The translations under genes and the position numbers were made by a program. From NCBI RefSeq assembly GCF_017639205.1, contig NZ_CP071139.1:1736001-1800000 (forward strand): a stretch of DNA of 64,000 nucleotides, written 5' to 3'. Position 1 is the first letter of the stretch. The number at the start of each line of letters is the position of its first letter. Source of the stretch: Streptomyces nojiriensis. GTDB lineage: Bacteria > Actinomycetota > Actinomycetes > Streptomycetales > Streptomycetaceae. Positions 25,525 through 34,493 of the stretch are shown here, one piece after another. A model generated the notes under the pieces. The model searched no databases. It was given only the letters and a program-made list of their open reading frames with translations, and was not told where the DNA came from.

Positions 25525-27411
25525 TCAGCTGCGCTGCGCGTCGGCCGTGAACTGTCCGATGCGGAACACGACGAACTCCGCGGGGTAGGTGGGCGCCACG
25601 CCGATGAGGCAGATCAGCCGGCCGTTGTCGAGGTCGTTCTGGGTCATGGTGGTGCGGTCGCACCGGACGAAGAACGCCTCCTCGGGCTTGGTGCCCGTGA
25701 GGGCTCCGGTGCGCCAGGTGGCGATCAGGAAGTCCTCGACGGTCTGGCGGACCGAGGCCCACAGCCGCTCGTTGTTCGGCTCGAACACCGCCCACTGGGT
25801 CGACTTGTCGATGGAGTGCTCGAGGTAGATGAACAGCCGCCGGACGTTGACGTACTTCCACTCGGGGTCCGAGCTCATCGTCCGGGCGCCCCACACGCGC
25901 CGGGCCCGGCCCTCGAAGAAGCGCAGGGCGTTGATCCCCTCGGGGTTGAGCACGGACTGCCGGTCGTAGGTGACGTTGGTGGTGAAGTCGTTGATGCCGA
26001 GGACGACTTCGTTGGCAGGGGCCTTGTGCACTCCCCGCTCGATGTCGCTGCGGGCGTAGATTCCGGCGACGTAGCCGGAGGGCGGCACGTCGAGGAGTGG
26101 TGCCGGAGCACCCGGGTCCGGGCGCAGGCCGGGATTGGTGATCCTCACCCAGGGGTAGTAGAGCGCGGCGTACTTGGTGTCGAACTGGGCCCGGAACTTG
26201 CGCACTTCGGAGATGGAGCAGTCCTTGGGCGGGTCGACGATCGCCATCCGGTAGCGCAGCCGCTCGCAGTGCTCGATGAGATCGTCCACGGCGGTCTTCT
26301 GCTGGTCGGCCGGCAGGGTCACGGTGTCCGGGACGGCGACGATGGCGATGTCGTCGATCTCCGCGAGCGCGCCGAGCCCGCGGGCGGGATCGATGAGGCT
26401 GTCCGGGTTGGCGAGCCGGCCGCGCAGGTCCGCCGCGACGAGCGTGCCCCCGTCGCCTCCCCCGGTGAGGAACGCGGCGGCGCCGGCGCCCCCGTTGAGC
26501 AGGGCGGCCAGCACGGCCCCCGCCGCCGGCGCGGGCTGCCCCGCAGCGGGGGTTACGGCCTGCAACCAGACCAGCGAGAACTCGTCGGCGGGGTCCACCG
26601 CGGCCAGTACCCGGCCGACGGCGCGCGGGTGCGCCTCGTCGAGTTCGAGCTCGTTGTAGACGTCCACGCGCTCGCCGAACCGTACGGTGACGGCGAGGGT
26701 GAGGTGGAAGGCGGCCGTCCCGGCGGCCACGGCGTCGAACGTACCGTCCGGCTTCCGGTAGCCCAGCACCCCGTCGGCGCGCGGGATGACGACCCGGACG
26801 TTCCCCGGCTGCGGTGCCGTGTCGTCGGGGATGCCCGGCACCACCCCGCCCGTGAGCGGGACGACCTCCACGGCCGCACCCGGCTGCACTCCGGTGAGGC
26901 GCGGCTGGGCGCCGGCTCCGCCGCCCTGGACGATGATGTTCTTGCCGCGGCGGAAGGTCACCGCGACGCTGATCTTCGATCCTGCCGATCCCGGCCAGCG
27001 GGCGCGCCAGCGCAGCAGCGCGCTGCCGGTGGGGGGAAGGGCGAGCGAGGCGAAGTTCTTCGGGGTGTCGATGACCGGGGTGGCGCCGGTGGTGTTGGCG
27101 AAGGTGAAGACCCGCGAGACGTAAAGCCGCCGCCCGCCATTGGCGAAGAACGCCCTTGCTGCCAGGGCCAGTTGACAATCGTCATTGCCGATCCTGAGCC
27201 CACCGAAGGCCCGTTCGTACTCCGTGAAGCTCGTGACCAGGGTCGCGCCGGGCAGCACCGTGGGGTCGCCCGGGGCGGGCAGGCTGTACGGAACGGGTCC
27301 GTACTCGGTCCGTCCGGCCATGCCGAAGGTGCTGGTCGGCACGCCTTCGACGGACCGCGAGCGGAAACTCGTCTCCTCGACGTAGACGCCGGGTGTCAGG
27401 TACTCGGGCAT
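25525..27411 (-). CDS. Main tail sheath protein (Afp2/Pvc2/Cis2-like)
   Basis: 628 aa. It begins MPEYLTPGVYVEETSFRSRS, the hallmark of contractile sheath proteins, and has the conserved C-terminal sheath fold (VPPSGYVAGIYARSDIERGV, MSSDPEWKYVNVRRLFIYLE, and ends with WRTGALTGTKPEEAFFVRCD plus ~50 residues). This is the contractile outer cylinder. A strong GAGGAG sits eight bases before the ATG, fitting a highly expressed structural gene. The paired tube gene follows. Confidence 0.96.
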   Translation of the reverse strand: MPEYLTPGVYVEETSFRSRSVEGVPTSTFGMAGRTEYGPVPYSLPAPGDPTVLPGATLVTSFTEYERAFGGLRIGNDDCQLALAARAFFANGGRRLYVSRVFTFANTTGATPVIDTPKNFASLALPPTGSALLRWRARWPGSAGSKISVAVTFRRGKNIIVQGGGAGAQPRLTGVQPGAAVEVVPLTGGVVPGIPDDTAPQPGNVRVVIPRADGVLGYRKPDGTFDAVAAGTAAFHLTLAVTVRFGERVDVYNELELDEAHPRAVGRVLAAVDPADEFSLVWLQAVTPAAGQPAPAAGAVLAALLNGGAGAAAFLTGGGDGGTLVAADLRGRLANPDSLIDPARGLGALAEIDDIAIVAVPDTVTLPADQQKTAVDDLIEHCERLRYRMAIVDPPKDCSISEVRKFRAQFDTKYAALYYPWVRITNPGLRPDPGAPAPLLDVPPSGYVAGIYARSDIERGVHKAPANEVVLGINDFTTNVTYDRQSVLNPEGINALRFFEGRARRVWGARTMSSDPEWKYVNVRRLFIYLEHSIDKSTQWAVFEPNNERLWASVRQTVEDFLIATWRTGALTGTKPEEAFFVRCDRTTMTQNDLDNGRLICLIGVAPTYPAEFVVFRIGQFTADAQRS

Positions 27412-27434
27412 GTACGGATCTCCTCGGTCGCGGG

Positions 27435-28298
27435 TCAGGCGGTGGTGTGGGGCAGGTCGTCGGCGTGAACCACCTGACCGACGGCGAGTGTGCGGACGGT
27501 GTACGCGGAGGCGGTGTGGTAGCCGGCCGGCACGTCGGTGCCGCGCAGGAGCCCGTTGTCGAGGTCCTGCGGCCGGGGCGGGGAGGCACTGCGGGTGACC
27601 GCCTCGGCCACCAGGTCCGCCAACGGGTCCAGCGGATCGGGTGGCGGGGCGGTCGCCGGATCCGGGGCGTGGGTGCGCAGTGCGACGGGGAACCGGGACT
27701 CCACCGGGTACGGGAGGCGGTCGATCAGGAGCAGCACCTGCCCGTGTTCGTCACCGTGGGCCCAGCCGATCGGGACGCCGCCCCGGCCGTACGCGTCCAC
27801 GCGTGGCCAGCGCACCGGTTCGCCCGCGCGGATGACCCGCAGACGCATGCCCGTCAGGCCCTGCGGCACGGGATAGGACGGGCCGGGCAGCAGCCACGGG
27901 AGCAGCAGTCGGGCGTCGGCCCGGACATGGGCGGCGGTCGGCGGCCGGGCATCGGCGCCGGCGAGTTCGGCGCGGGTCCACAGCGGCAGGGAGAAGCGCC
28001 GCGGGACCCAGCGGCGGGCGGGGTCGTCGACGCGCACGGTCACGGTCTTGCCGAGGGCGCCGGCCGTGCCGTACCGCAGGACGAATCCGGTGGCGCCGTG
28101 GCTCTCCAGCGGCCGGATCGGATCGTCGGGGCGCGGCCGGCGGCCGGGGGCGCGCCCGGTCTCCCGGCCGACGCGCAGACCCGGGCCGGCCGGGGCACGG
28201 GTTCTGGCGTCGAGCGGGCGGACGGCCAGGGCGAGCCGGTGCAGTACGTCCACCACGCCTGCCTCGACGGTGATCCGGTGGTCGGAGCCGTCCGTCAT
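27435..28298 (-). CDS. eCIS-operon protein with beta-sandwich (carboxypeptidase-regulatory-like) features
   Basis: 287 aa. The N-terminal ~110 residues resemble a carboxypeptidase-regulatory-like beta sandwich (VRPLDARTRAPAGPGLRVGR, TVTVRVDDPARRWVPRRFSL). The centre has LRVIRAGEPVRWPRVDAYGR and IGWAHGDEHGQVLLLIDRLP, again strand-rich, and the tail holds VAEAVTRSASPPRPQDLDNG. It overlaps the Pvc16-like stop by four bases (ATG 28298) and ends 23 bases before the sheath start. I see no catalytic residues. A structural cap or fibre accessory is plausible, not shown. Confidence 0.7.
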   Translation of the reverse strand: MTDGSDHRITVEAGVVDVLHRLALAVRPLDARTRAPAGPGLRVGRETGRAPGRRPRPDDPIRPLESHGATGFVLRYGTAGALGKTVTVRVDDPARRWVPRRFSLPLWTRAELAGADARPPTAAHVRADARLLLPWLLPGPSYPVPQGLTGMRLRVIRAGEPVRWPRVDAYGRGGVPIGWAHGDEHGQVLLLIDRLPYPVESRFPVALRTHAPDPATAPPPDPLDPLADLVAEAVTRSASPPRPQDLDNGLLRGTDVPAGYHTASAYTVRTLAVGQVVHADDLPHTTA

Positions 28299-28888
28299 CG
28301 GGCCTTCTCCGACACCCCGGTGGCGACGACGGTGACCTCGCCGGATGCCCGTCCGGGCCGTCCGTCGATCCGGATGACCCGGGCGAGGTAGGGCATGCAG
28401 AGCCGGTAGTCGGTGGTCATCGCCTGGAACGCCTCGCTCATCGAGTCCATCGCCAGGTCGTCGGGGATGATCTGCACCGAATCCCCCGCTTCCCAGTCCC
28501 CGCTGGCGTGGAGGAGGGGGCCGGTGAGCGGGCCCGCGCTCTCCAGTGCGCGGGTGGCGAGGCCGAGCCATTCCAGTTCCGATTCGACGAACCTGTCCCA
28601 TGCGGCGATGAGCAGATGCATCCTCAGCGGTAGCCGGGACATCCCGTCCTGGGCCGCGACGGCCGCCCAGGAGGGCCGGGTCTCGCGGTCGATGCTCAGC
28701 CGGTAGCAGTACACGGTGACCGCGGGCCGGCGGATGACGGCTCCGGCGGTGTCCACCTTGTCGAAATCCACCGGCCCGGCGAGGACTGCCTCCGGGCGCG
28801 GGCCCACGGGGATCTCCTCGATGAACTGCCGGTTGAGCAGGTCGACGACGCTGCGCCCCACGGCGGCGAGTGCCCGGTATCCAGCCAT
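28295..28888 (-). CDS. Tail terminator-like protein (DUF4255, Pvc16/Afp16/Cis16-like)
   Basis: 197 aa, first gene of the eCIS operon. It opens AVGRSVVDLLNRQFIEEIPV, the pattern of the Pvc16 N-terminal family (DUF4255), which caps the far end of the tube and stops sheath and tube growth. Conserved features include AVTVYCYRLSIDRETRP and RMHLLIAAWDRFVESELEWL. Start is ATG 28888; I see no strong ribosome binding site, so the gene may be read from a short or structured leader. Confidence 0.9.
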   Translation of the reverse strand: MAGYRALAAVGRSVVDLLNRQFIEEIPVGPRPEAVLAGPVDFDKVDTAGAVIRRPAVTVYCYRLSIDRETRPSWAAVAAQDGMSRLPLRMHLLIAAWDRFVESELEWLGLATRALESAGPLTGPLLHASGDWEAGDSVQIIPDDLAMDSMSEAFQAMTTDYRLCMPYLARVIRIDGRPGRASGEVTVVATGVSEKAR

Positions 28889-29035
28889 GGGCCGATGCTG
28901 GGGCCCCTGCCGTCACGCCTGCGTTGCGGGGTAGGGGCCGGTGTACGGACAGCGCGGCGATGGCCGCGCGACGGGCCGGTGACACCGTCCGGACCAGACT
29001 CGGTGGGCCTGCCCCCTCGACCAGGAGAGCCCATC
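28889..29035. promoter_or_regulatory. Divergent promoter region between the eCIS operon and the Cys-rich gene
   Basis: 147 bases without a gene must hold the promoters for both the 20-gene eCIS operon (leftward) and the gene at 29036 (rightward). It has an 8-bp palindrome GGGGCCCC at 28900-28907 and AGGAG at ~29023 serving the rightward gene. I could not pick out -35/-10 elements with confidence. Confidence 0.6.
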
Positions 29036-29959
29036 ATGAGCAGCACCCCCCAGACCCGATCGGACAGCACCGACAAGGGCGGCGACTGCAACCCCGGCGC
29101 CATCGACGATCTCACCTGTAGCGCCAGGGGCATCCACCGCCAGGCCGAGGTCACCGAGGAGCACCTCCCCCAGCTGAAGGACTTCAAGGAGAAGTTCGAC
29201 AGCGCGCGGGTGGAGTACACCAAGGCCCGGGACGCCGCCGAGAAGGATCTCGTCGCCGCGCGCACGACCCTCCACACGGTCCGCGAGCAGATCCGCTGCC
29301 GGGTCCACAAGGACCAGAAGCAGTGCCTGGCGCGCGCCGTCGACGAGGTGTTCGACGACATCAGGGACTGTGCCGGTGACTGGGGCTGCTGCGTCGACGC
29401 ATGCGCGTGCGAGTTCGACGACGGGGTCGGGGAGCACGACACCGTCGCCACCCTCTCCGCCCGTATCGCGCGCTACACCACGGAGGTCGGGAAGGCCGCG
29501 GACTGCTTCACCCGGCTGCACCAGGAGCTGGAGGATCTGCCCGAGCGCGCCACGAAGATCAAGACGGAAGCGGCGCAGCTGCTGGCGGACGCCTCCGATC
29601 CCGAGGCGGGCAAGGACGTCGTACGCCTCTACGCCCGCCTGCTGGTCCTGGAGCGCCGTATCGAGGAGGTCTGGCGCGGCTTCACGACCGTCGAGGCCTA
29701 TGTCGGATGCCTGTGCAAGGCGCTGCTGTGCGTGCTGCGGGGCCGGCAGGCCATCGCCGCACTGGAAGGCGCCAAGGCCGTGCTCGTGTGCAAGGAGGAG
29801 GCGAAGAAGGCAGCCTGCGAGCGCAAGCAGACCCAGACGCTGGAGGAGGTCATGGCGGTCTACGACCGGCTCTGCCCACCCTGCCCGCCGAGGGGCGCCG
29901 CCGAGGCGGAGGAGGACGACGCCGTCGAGGTCGAGGCCGTCAGCGGAGCACTCACCTGA
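29036..29959 (+). CDS. Cysteine-rich helical protein, divergent to the eCIS operon
   Basis: 307 aa, no family recognised. It has 17 cysteines, including a cluster at residues 112-125 (C112, C118, C119, C123, C125) and the groups GCLCKALLC and LCPPCPP. The rest is strongly helical and charged (LPQLKDFKEKFDSARVEYTK, VRLYARLLVLERRIEEVWRG), likely coiled coil. No signal peptide. The start ATG 29036 follows AGGAGAG. It is followed by a hairpin at 29978-30009. Sharing the eCIS promoter region suggests a linked role: redox or metal sensing, or a chaperone for the particle; this is inference. Confidence 0.75.
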   Translation: MSSTPQTRSDSTDKGGDCNPGAIDDLTCSARGIHRQAEVTEEHLPQLKDFKEKFDSARVEYTKARDAAEKDLVAARTTLHTVREQIRCRVHKDQKQCLARAVDEVFDDIRDCAGDWGCCVDACACEFDDGVGEHDTVATLSARIARYTTEVGKAADCFTRLHQELEDLPERATKIKTEAAQLLADASDPEAGKDVVRLYARLLVLERRIEEVWRGFTTVEAYVGCLCKALLCVLRGRQAIAALEGAKAVLVCKEEAKKAACERKQTQTLEEVMAVYDRLCPPCPPRGAAEAEEDDAVEVEAVSGALT

Positions 29960-29977
29960 GGCGGACCCGGATTCCGA

Positions 29978-30009
29978 CGCCGGTCACGGCGATCGCGGCC
30001 GTACCGGCG
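29978..30009 (+). terminator. Hairpin downstream of the Cys-rich gene
   Basis: Arms of 12 base pairs with one bulged C: CGCCGGT-C-ACGGC pairs with GCCGT-ACCGGCG around a 7-base loop, starting 18 bases after the stop codon. No U-tract follows, as is common for Streptomyces terminators. Confidence 0.6.
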
Positions 30010-30189
30010 CCGGAGCACGTGGTGCCCTCGTGCCGACTGCGCCGGCGGCCCCGGCGTACAGGGCGTCGGTGGCGACCGCTCCCCCCTACCCGAGGCAGTC
30101 GCCCGTCTGCCCCGCTCCGCACGACAGCGGCTCCGGGCTGGGGCAGCGTCGTGAGGAGTGCACGGAATTTCCTCCGGGAAGAGGCTCGC

Positions 30190-33051
30190 ATGGACGAGGT
30201 CGAACCGTACGAACGCTACTCCGGCGGCAGCCCGGAGGCCGAGCGGCTGGTCTTCGAGCGGCTGGCGCGTGAGCTCCTGCGGGTGCAGCTCAAGGTGAGG
30301 AGGCGCAGCGGCGCCGCCGCTGTCGACCGGACCTTCCACGCCAAGGCGGCCCTCGGTGTGGAGAACGCCCGGCTGAGGTTCCGCGAGGACCTTCCGGAGG
30401 CCCTGCGGGCGGGTTTCGCCAGGCCCGGAGCCGAGTACCCGGTCACGGTCCGGCTGTCCAACGCGAGCGGAGCCCGCCGGCCCGACTTCGCGCCCGATCT
30501 GCGCGGGGCGGCGCTGCGCGTCGAGGTGGGCCCCGGTGAGTCCCACGATCTGCTGATGACGAGCTTCCCGGTCTCCCACGCCCGCGACGCGCGTGAGTTC
30601 GTCGCCTTCGCCAAGGCCATGGCAGGTGCCGACTCGCGGCTGCGCAAGGGGTACGCCCTGTTCCTCAAGCTGCCCCTCGCGGTCGGCTGGCCCACGGCCG
30701 CCCGGATGCGGCGCAACGTCGTCGCGGGAACCCGGCGCACGGTGCGCAGCCTGGCTCTGGAGACGTACTGGAGCCGCGGCGCGATCCTGTGGGGCGACCG
30801 CGGACCGGTGCGCTACCAGCTGCGGCCCGCCGCGGATGCCCCGCCGGCCCCGGAGGCGTCGCGCACGGATCCCGACTACCTGCGGCGCGAGCTCTCCCAG
30901 CGGCTGCGCCAGGCGGACGTCGTCTTCGAGCTGTGCGTGCAGCGCTACGTGGACGCCCGGCGCACGCCCGTCGAGGACGGCGCGGCCGAGTGGCACGAGG
31001 GTGTCGCGCCCGTCCTGCCGGTGGCGACGCTGACCATTGCGCGCCAGGACATCCACACCGCCGAGGCCCGCGCCTGTGCGGCGCGGGTCGACCTGCTGGC
31101 GTTCAACCCGTGGCACACCTCGAAGGGCTTCCGCCCCCTGGGCAACCTCAACCGTGCCCGCAAGGTCGCCTACGAGGCGAGCAGCGCCCACCGCCTGGGC
31201 CGGCGCTTCGTGACGGTCGAGCCGCGCCGCAACGCCCTGCTCGGGGCACCGCTGCGGGCCGGCTTCCGCACGGTCAACCGCTTCGTCCCGTGGCACCGGC
31301 TGCCCACCCCGCTGGGCCTGCTCAACCTCATGGCCTTCCGGCAGACGCTGCGGCGGCACAACCTCATCGACACCGAAGCCCACGAGGCTCCGCCCGAAGC
31401 CGGTCCGGTGGAGGCCCCGCCCGATGAGGAGCTGCTGGTCAGGCGCAGCTACGACGGCTCGTACAACGATCTGTCGGCGCCGCGGATGGGCGCTGTCGGG
31501 GCGACGTTCGGCCGCACCATGCCGCCCGTCTACCGCCCGGACCTCTTCGACTCGCCCAATCCGGTCACCGTGAGCCGGGAGCTCCTGCGGCGTGAGGCGT
31601 TCATCCCCGCGACCTCGCTGAACATCATCGCCGCCGCGTGGATCCAGTTCCAGGTGCACGACTGGGTCAAGCACAAGAGGTTTCCCGTCGCCACCCGGAG
31701 CGTCGAGGTGCCGCTGCCCCCCGGCGGCACCTGGCAGAACACCCCGGGAGGCCCGCACGAGGCGGTGATGCGCTTCGGCGAGGACGAGGCGGTTCCCGCG
31801 CCCGGCGGCGGCCGGCCGCCGATCGTGTTCGCAAGCGACGTGTCGCACTGGTGGGACGGCTCGGAGGTCTACGGCGGTGACCGGTCCACTGCGAAGTCGC
31901 TGCGCGAGCCCGACGGCGGCGCCGGCCTCCGGCTGGAGGAGGGGCACCTGCCGGGCGGCTCGAACGGCGTCCCCCTCACCGGGTTCACCGACAACTGGTG
32001 GCTCGGCCTCAGCGCCATGCACACCCTGTTCGCCCGTGAGCACAACGCGGTGTGCGAGGCCCTGCGGCACGAGTATCCGCGCATGGACGAGGACCGGGTC
32101 TACCACACGGCCAGGCTGGTCGTGTCCGCCCTGATCGCGAAGATCCACACGGTCGAGTGGACCCCCGCGATCCTCGCGACCGAGACGCTCGACATCGGCA
32201 TGAAGACCAACTGGCAGGGACCGCCGAAGAACTGGCTCGACCAGCTCGGTGTCTGGCTGCTGGAGGCGAACGGGCGCCAGGGCATCCCGAAGACCCTGCC
32301 CGACCACCACGGTGCCCCGTACTCCCTCACGGAGGATTTCGTCACCGTCTACCGGATGCACCCGCTGATGCCCGACGACTACGAGCTCGTCGACCACCGG
32401 TTCGGCCGCAGGCTCGACACCCTGGACTTCGCCGCCCTCCAGGGCGCCGCGACGGAGCCGCTCATCCGCAAGACCGGGCTGGTGAACACCCTGTACTCAC
32501 TGGGCATCGCCCACCCGGGCGCGATCACCCTGCACAACTTCCCGCGCGCCCTGCAGGCGTTCCGGCGGGACGGGGAGGTGATCGACCTCTCCGTGGTCGA
32601 CCTGGTGCGCACCCGGCGCCGCGGCGTCCCCCGCTACAACGACTTCCGGGCCGGCCTGCACAAGCCGCGGATCCGGCGTTTCGAGGACCTGTCCTCCGAT
32701 CCGGAGACGGTCGCACGGCTGCGTGACGTCTACCGTTCGGTGGACGACATCGACACGATGGTGGGGCTCTTCGCGGAGAATCCGCCCACGGGGTTCGGCT
32801 TCAGCGACACCGCCTTCCGCGTGTTCATCCTGATGGCCAGCCGACGGTTGCAGAGCGACCGTTTCCTCACGGTCGACTTCCGGCCGGAGGTCTACACGCC
32901 CCTGGGCATGGACTGGATCGAACGGGGCGGCATGACGAGCGTCATCCTGCGGCACTGCCCCGAGCTGGCGGGCATCCTGCCGCGCGGGGCCAGTGCCTTC
33001 GCGCCCTGGCGCCCGGTCCAGCCGGTCCGGAACGGCAACGGCCGCGGCTGA
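30190..33051 (+). CDS. Catalase-like domain fused to an alpha-dioxygenase/cyclooxygenase-type haem peroxidase
   Basis: 953 aa, two haem domains. Residues ~1-395 are catalase-like (FHAKAALGVENARLRFREDL, then FNPWHTSKGFRPLGNLNRAR) with RKVAY at 324-328, matching the catalase R-x3-Y haem-ligand motif. Residues ~420-953 are an animal-type haem peroxidase of the alpha-DOX/COX group: distal HDW at 490-492, FTDNWWLGLSAMHTLFAREH, and YRMHPLMPD with Tyr721 and proximal His724; the Tyr is the catalytic radical residue in this group. A fatty-acid dioxygenase that hands a hydroperoxide to the catalase-like half is the likely chemistry. The start ATG has AAGAGG five bases upstream. The next gene follows after 13 bases. 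Confidence 0.85.
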   Translation: MDEVEPYERYSGGSPEAERLVFERLARELLRVQLKVRRRSGAAAVDRTFHAKAALGVENARLRFREDLPEALRAGFARPGAEYPVTVRLSNASGARRPDFAPDLRGAALRVEVGPGESHDLLMTSFPVSHARDAREFVAFAKAMAGADSRLRKGYALFLKLPLAVGWPTAARMRRNVVAGTRRTVRSLALETYWSRGAILWGDRGPVRYQLRPAADAPPAPEASRTDPDYLRRELSQRLRQADVVFELCVQRYVDARRTPVEDGAAEWHEGVAPVLPVATLTIARQDIHTAEARACAARVDLLAFNPWHTSKGFRPLGNLNRARKVAYEASSAHRLGRRFVTVEPRRNALLGAPLRAGFRTVNRFVPWHRLPTPLGLLNLMAFRQTLRRHNLIDTEAHEAPPEAGPVEAPPDEELLVRRSYDGSYNDLSAPRMGAVGATFGRTMPPVYRPDLFDSPNPVTVSRELLRREAFIPATSLNIIAAAWIQFQVHDWVKHKRFPVATRSVEVPLPPGGTWQNTPGGPHEAVMRFGEDEAVPAPGGGRPPIVFASDVSHWWDGSEVYGGDRSTAKSLREPDGGAGLRLEEGHLPGGSNGVPLTGFTDNWWLGLSAMHTLFAREHNAVCEALRHEYPRMDEDRVYHTARLVVSALIAKIHTVEWTPAILATETLDIGMKTNWQGPPKNWLDQLGVWLLEANGRQGIPKTLPDHHGAPYSLTEDFVTVYRMHPLMPDDYELVDHRFGRRLDTLDFAALQGAATEPLIRKTGLVNTLYSLGIAHPGAITLHNFPRALQAFRRDGEVIDLSVVDLVRTRRRGVPRYNDFRAGLHKPRIRRFEDLSSDPETVARLRDVYRSVDDIDTMVGLFAENPPTGFGFSDTAFRVFILMASRRLQSDRFLTVDFRPEVYTPLGMDWIERGGMTSVILRHCPELAGILPRGASAFAPWRPVQPVRNGNGRG

Positions 33052-33064
33052 GCGGGAGGAGACC

Positions 33065-34441
33065 ATGTCCGCATCCGAGAACGCGGGCCACCCCGGCCTG
33101 GCGGACCTGCTGTCCCGTCCCCTGTGGCAGACGCTCTTCGAACGGCGCACCCACCGGGTCAGCAGGGGCGCGTCCGTACCGGCCGGGTCGATGAGCTACG
33201 ACTCCCCGCACCGGCCGGAGCCGCTGGGCGAGCTCGAGGAGGCGGTGCTCATCGCCCTCACCGGATCCTCGGGACTCACCATGCCCGACCGGCCCTTCGA
33301 GGACCCCCGGGACCACCAACCGATCATGGCCAAGCCCAACCTGAACATGACGGGCCGGACCGCGGGCAGCCCCGACAACGCGCAGGCCACCCACTTCTTC
33401 ATGATCAACGACACGGGCACCTACTACCTGAGGAAGCTGCCACCCCCTCCGGCGGACCACGCCTTCGACCCCGACACGCTGATCGAACGCGCACGCCTCT
33501 CGAAGGTGCGCGTGCTGGACCACCGCCTGGACGTCGCCGGGGGGATGCGCGACTTCCCGGCGTACCTGGACTCCAACCGTTTCCTGTCCAACCTCCCGGG
33601 CACCACGCTCTTCCTGCCGGTGGTCGATCTCTCGCACCAGTACGTCAACGCGCTGATGTACCTGCTCACCCAGCCCGAGGGGGCCCGGCCCACACTCGTC
33701 GACGACCGCAACTTCTACCGCCCGGCCGGGGTGCGGAAGTGGGTGCGCAGCGGCTTCCTCAACCCCGACGTCAAGCTGCCGCTCGGCTCCCTGGGGCCGA
33801 TGCGCACCCAGATCGAGGCCGACCTGCTGCTGCAGAACATGATGCTGGTCGCGGACGCCATGGGACTCGGCGCCTGGATCCACGCGTCGCTCAGCCCCCA
33901 GATCATGCTGGGCGACCCGAAGTTCTCGCGGGCCTACGGCCGCATGCTGGGCTTCGACTTCGCCACGCCCGCGTTCCGCCCCGCCGACATCCTGCGCTGG
34001 CAGGTGCCGCTGCCGAAGTACGCCGGGCTGCGCTCCCACCCGGTGGGGCTGCGGGCCGGCGGCGAACACCTCATCAAGAGCGCCTGCCCGCCCAACTACC
34101 CGTCGATGCACGAGGCCGTGGACGCCGTCGTCGGCTCCAAGTTCGGGGAGCGGGGCATCTATACCGACAAGGACCTCTTCGCCCGTATCTACAAGGACGA
34201 CTACGCGCAGCGGTACCTCACCGAGGCCGGCGCGTACGACCGCCAGGTGATCGAATGCGCGCGGGACGTGTGCGTGTACATCCACGAGACCCACGGGCGG
34301 TTCCCGGCACACACCGACGCCATCCACGTGCCCGGCATCTGGCTGCAGGCCCACCACGTCGAATCCGAGTACTACGAGCGCTTCTTCCGGAACGGCCTGA
34401 CCGACGCCCACCGTCGGCACGCCGCGCGCTGGGACGGATGA
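33065..34441 (+). CDS. Nitroreductase-like protein downstream of the dioxygenase fusion
   Basis: 458 aa, starting at ATG 33065 behind GGAGGAG. The N-terminus (LFERRTHRVSRGASVPAGSM, LGELEEAVLIALTGSSGLTM) and the later block LLLQNMMLVADAMGLGAWIH resemble FMN-dependent nitroreductases, in which a 'GLG' segment binds the flavin, but the protein is about twice the usual length. The C-terminal ~150 residues are unfamiliar and contain His-rich segments (YIHETHGRFPAH, LQAHHVESEYYERFF). As it is co-transcribed with the dioxygenase, it may reduce an oxylipin product. Family call is moderate. Confidence 0.6.
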   Translation: MSASENAGHPGLADLLSRPLWQTLFERRTHRVSRGASVPAGSMSYDSPHRPEPLGELEEAVLIALTGSSGLTMPDRPFEDPRDHQPIMAKPNLNMTGRTAGSPDNAQATHFFMINDTGTYYLRKLPPPPADHAFDPDTLIERARLSKVRVLDHRLDVAGGMRDFPAYLDSNRFLSNLPGTTLFLPVVDLSHQYVNALMYLLTQPEGARPTLVDDRNFYRPAGVRKWVRSGFLNPDVKLPLGSLGPMRTQIEADLLLQNMMLVADAMGLGAWIHASLSPQIMLGDPKFSRAYGRMLGFDFATPAFRPADILRWQVPLPKYAGLRSHPVGLRAGGEHLIKSACPPNYPSMHEAVDAVVGSKFGERGIYTDKDLFARIYKDDYAQRYLTEAGAYDRQVIECARDVCVYIHETHGRFPAHTDAIHVPGIWLQAHHVESEYYERFFRNGLTDAHRRHAARWDG

Positions 34442-34457
34442 GCCTTGTGGAGCGGTT

Positions 34458-34478
34458 TCCGGTCACCGGCCGACCGGA
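34458..34478. terminator. Hairpin between convergent genes
   Basis: TCCGGTC pairs with GACCGGA around a seven-base loop in the 52-base gap between the convergent nitroreductase-like and SARP genes. It could serve both strands, though the stem is short. Confidence 0.4.
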
Positions 34479-34493
34479 TTCCCGATCGGCGCG

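Noticed and set aside
29860..32397. Long minus-strand frame opposite the dioxygenase gene
   Set aside because: No family features; the plus-strand protein has clear haem and catalase motifs.
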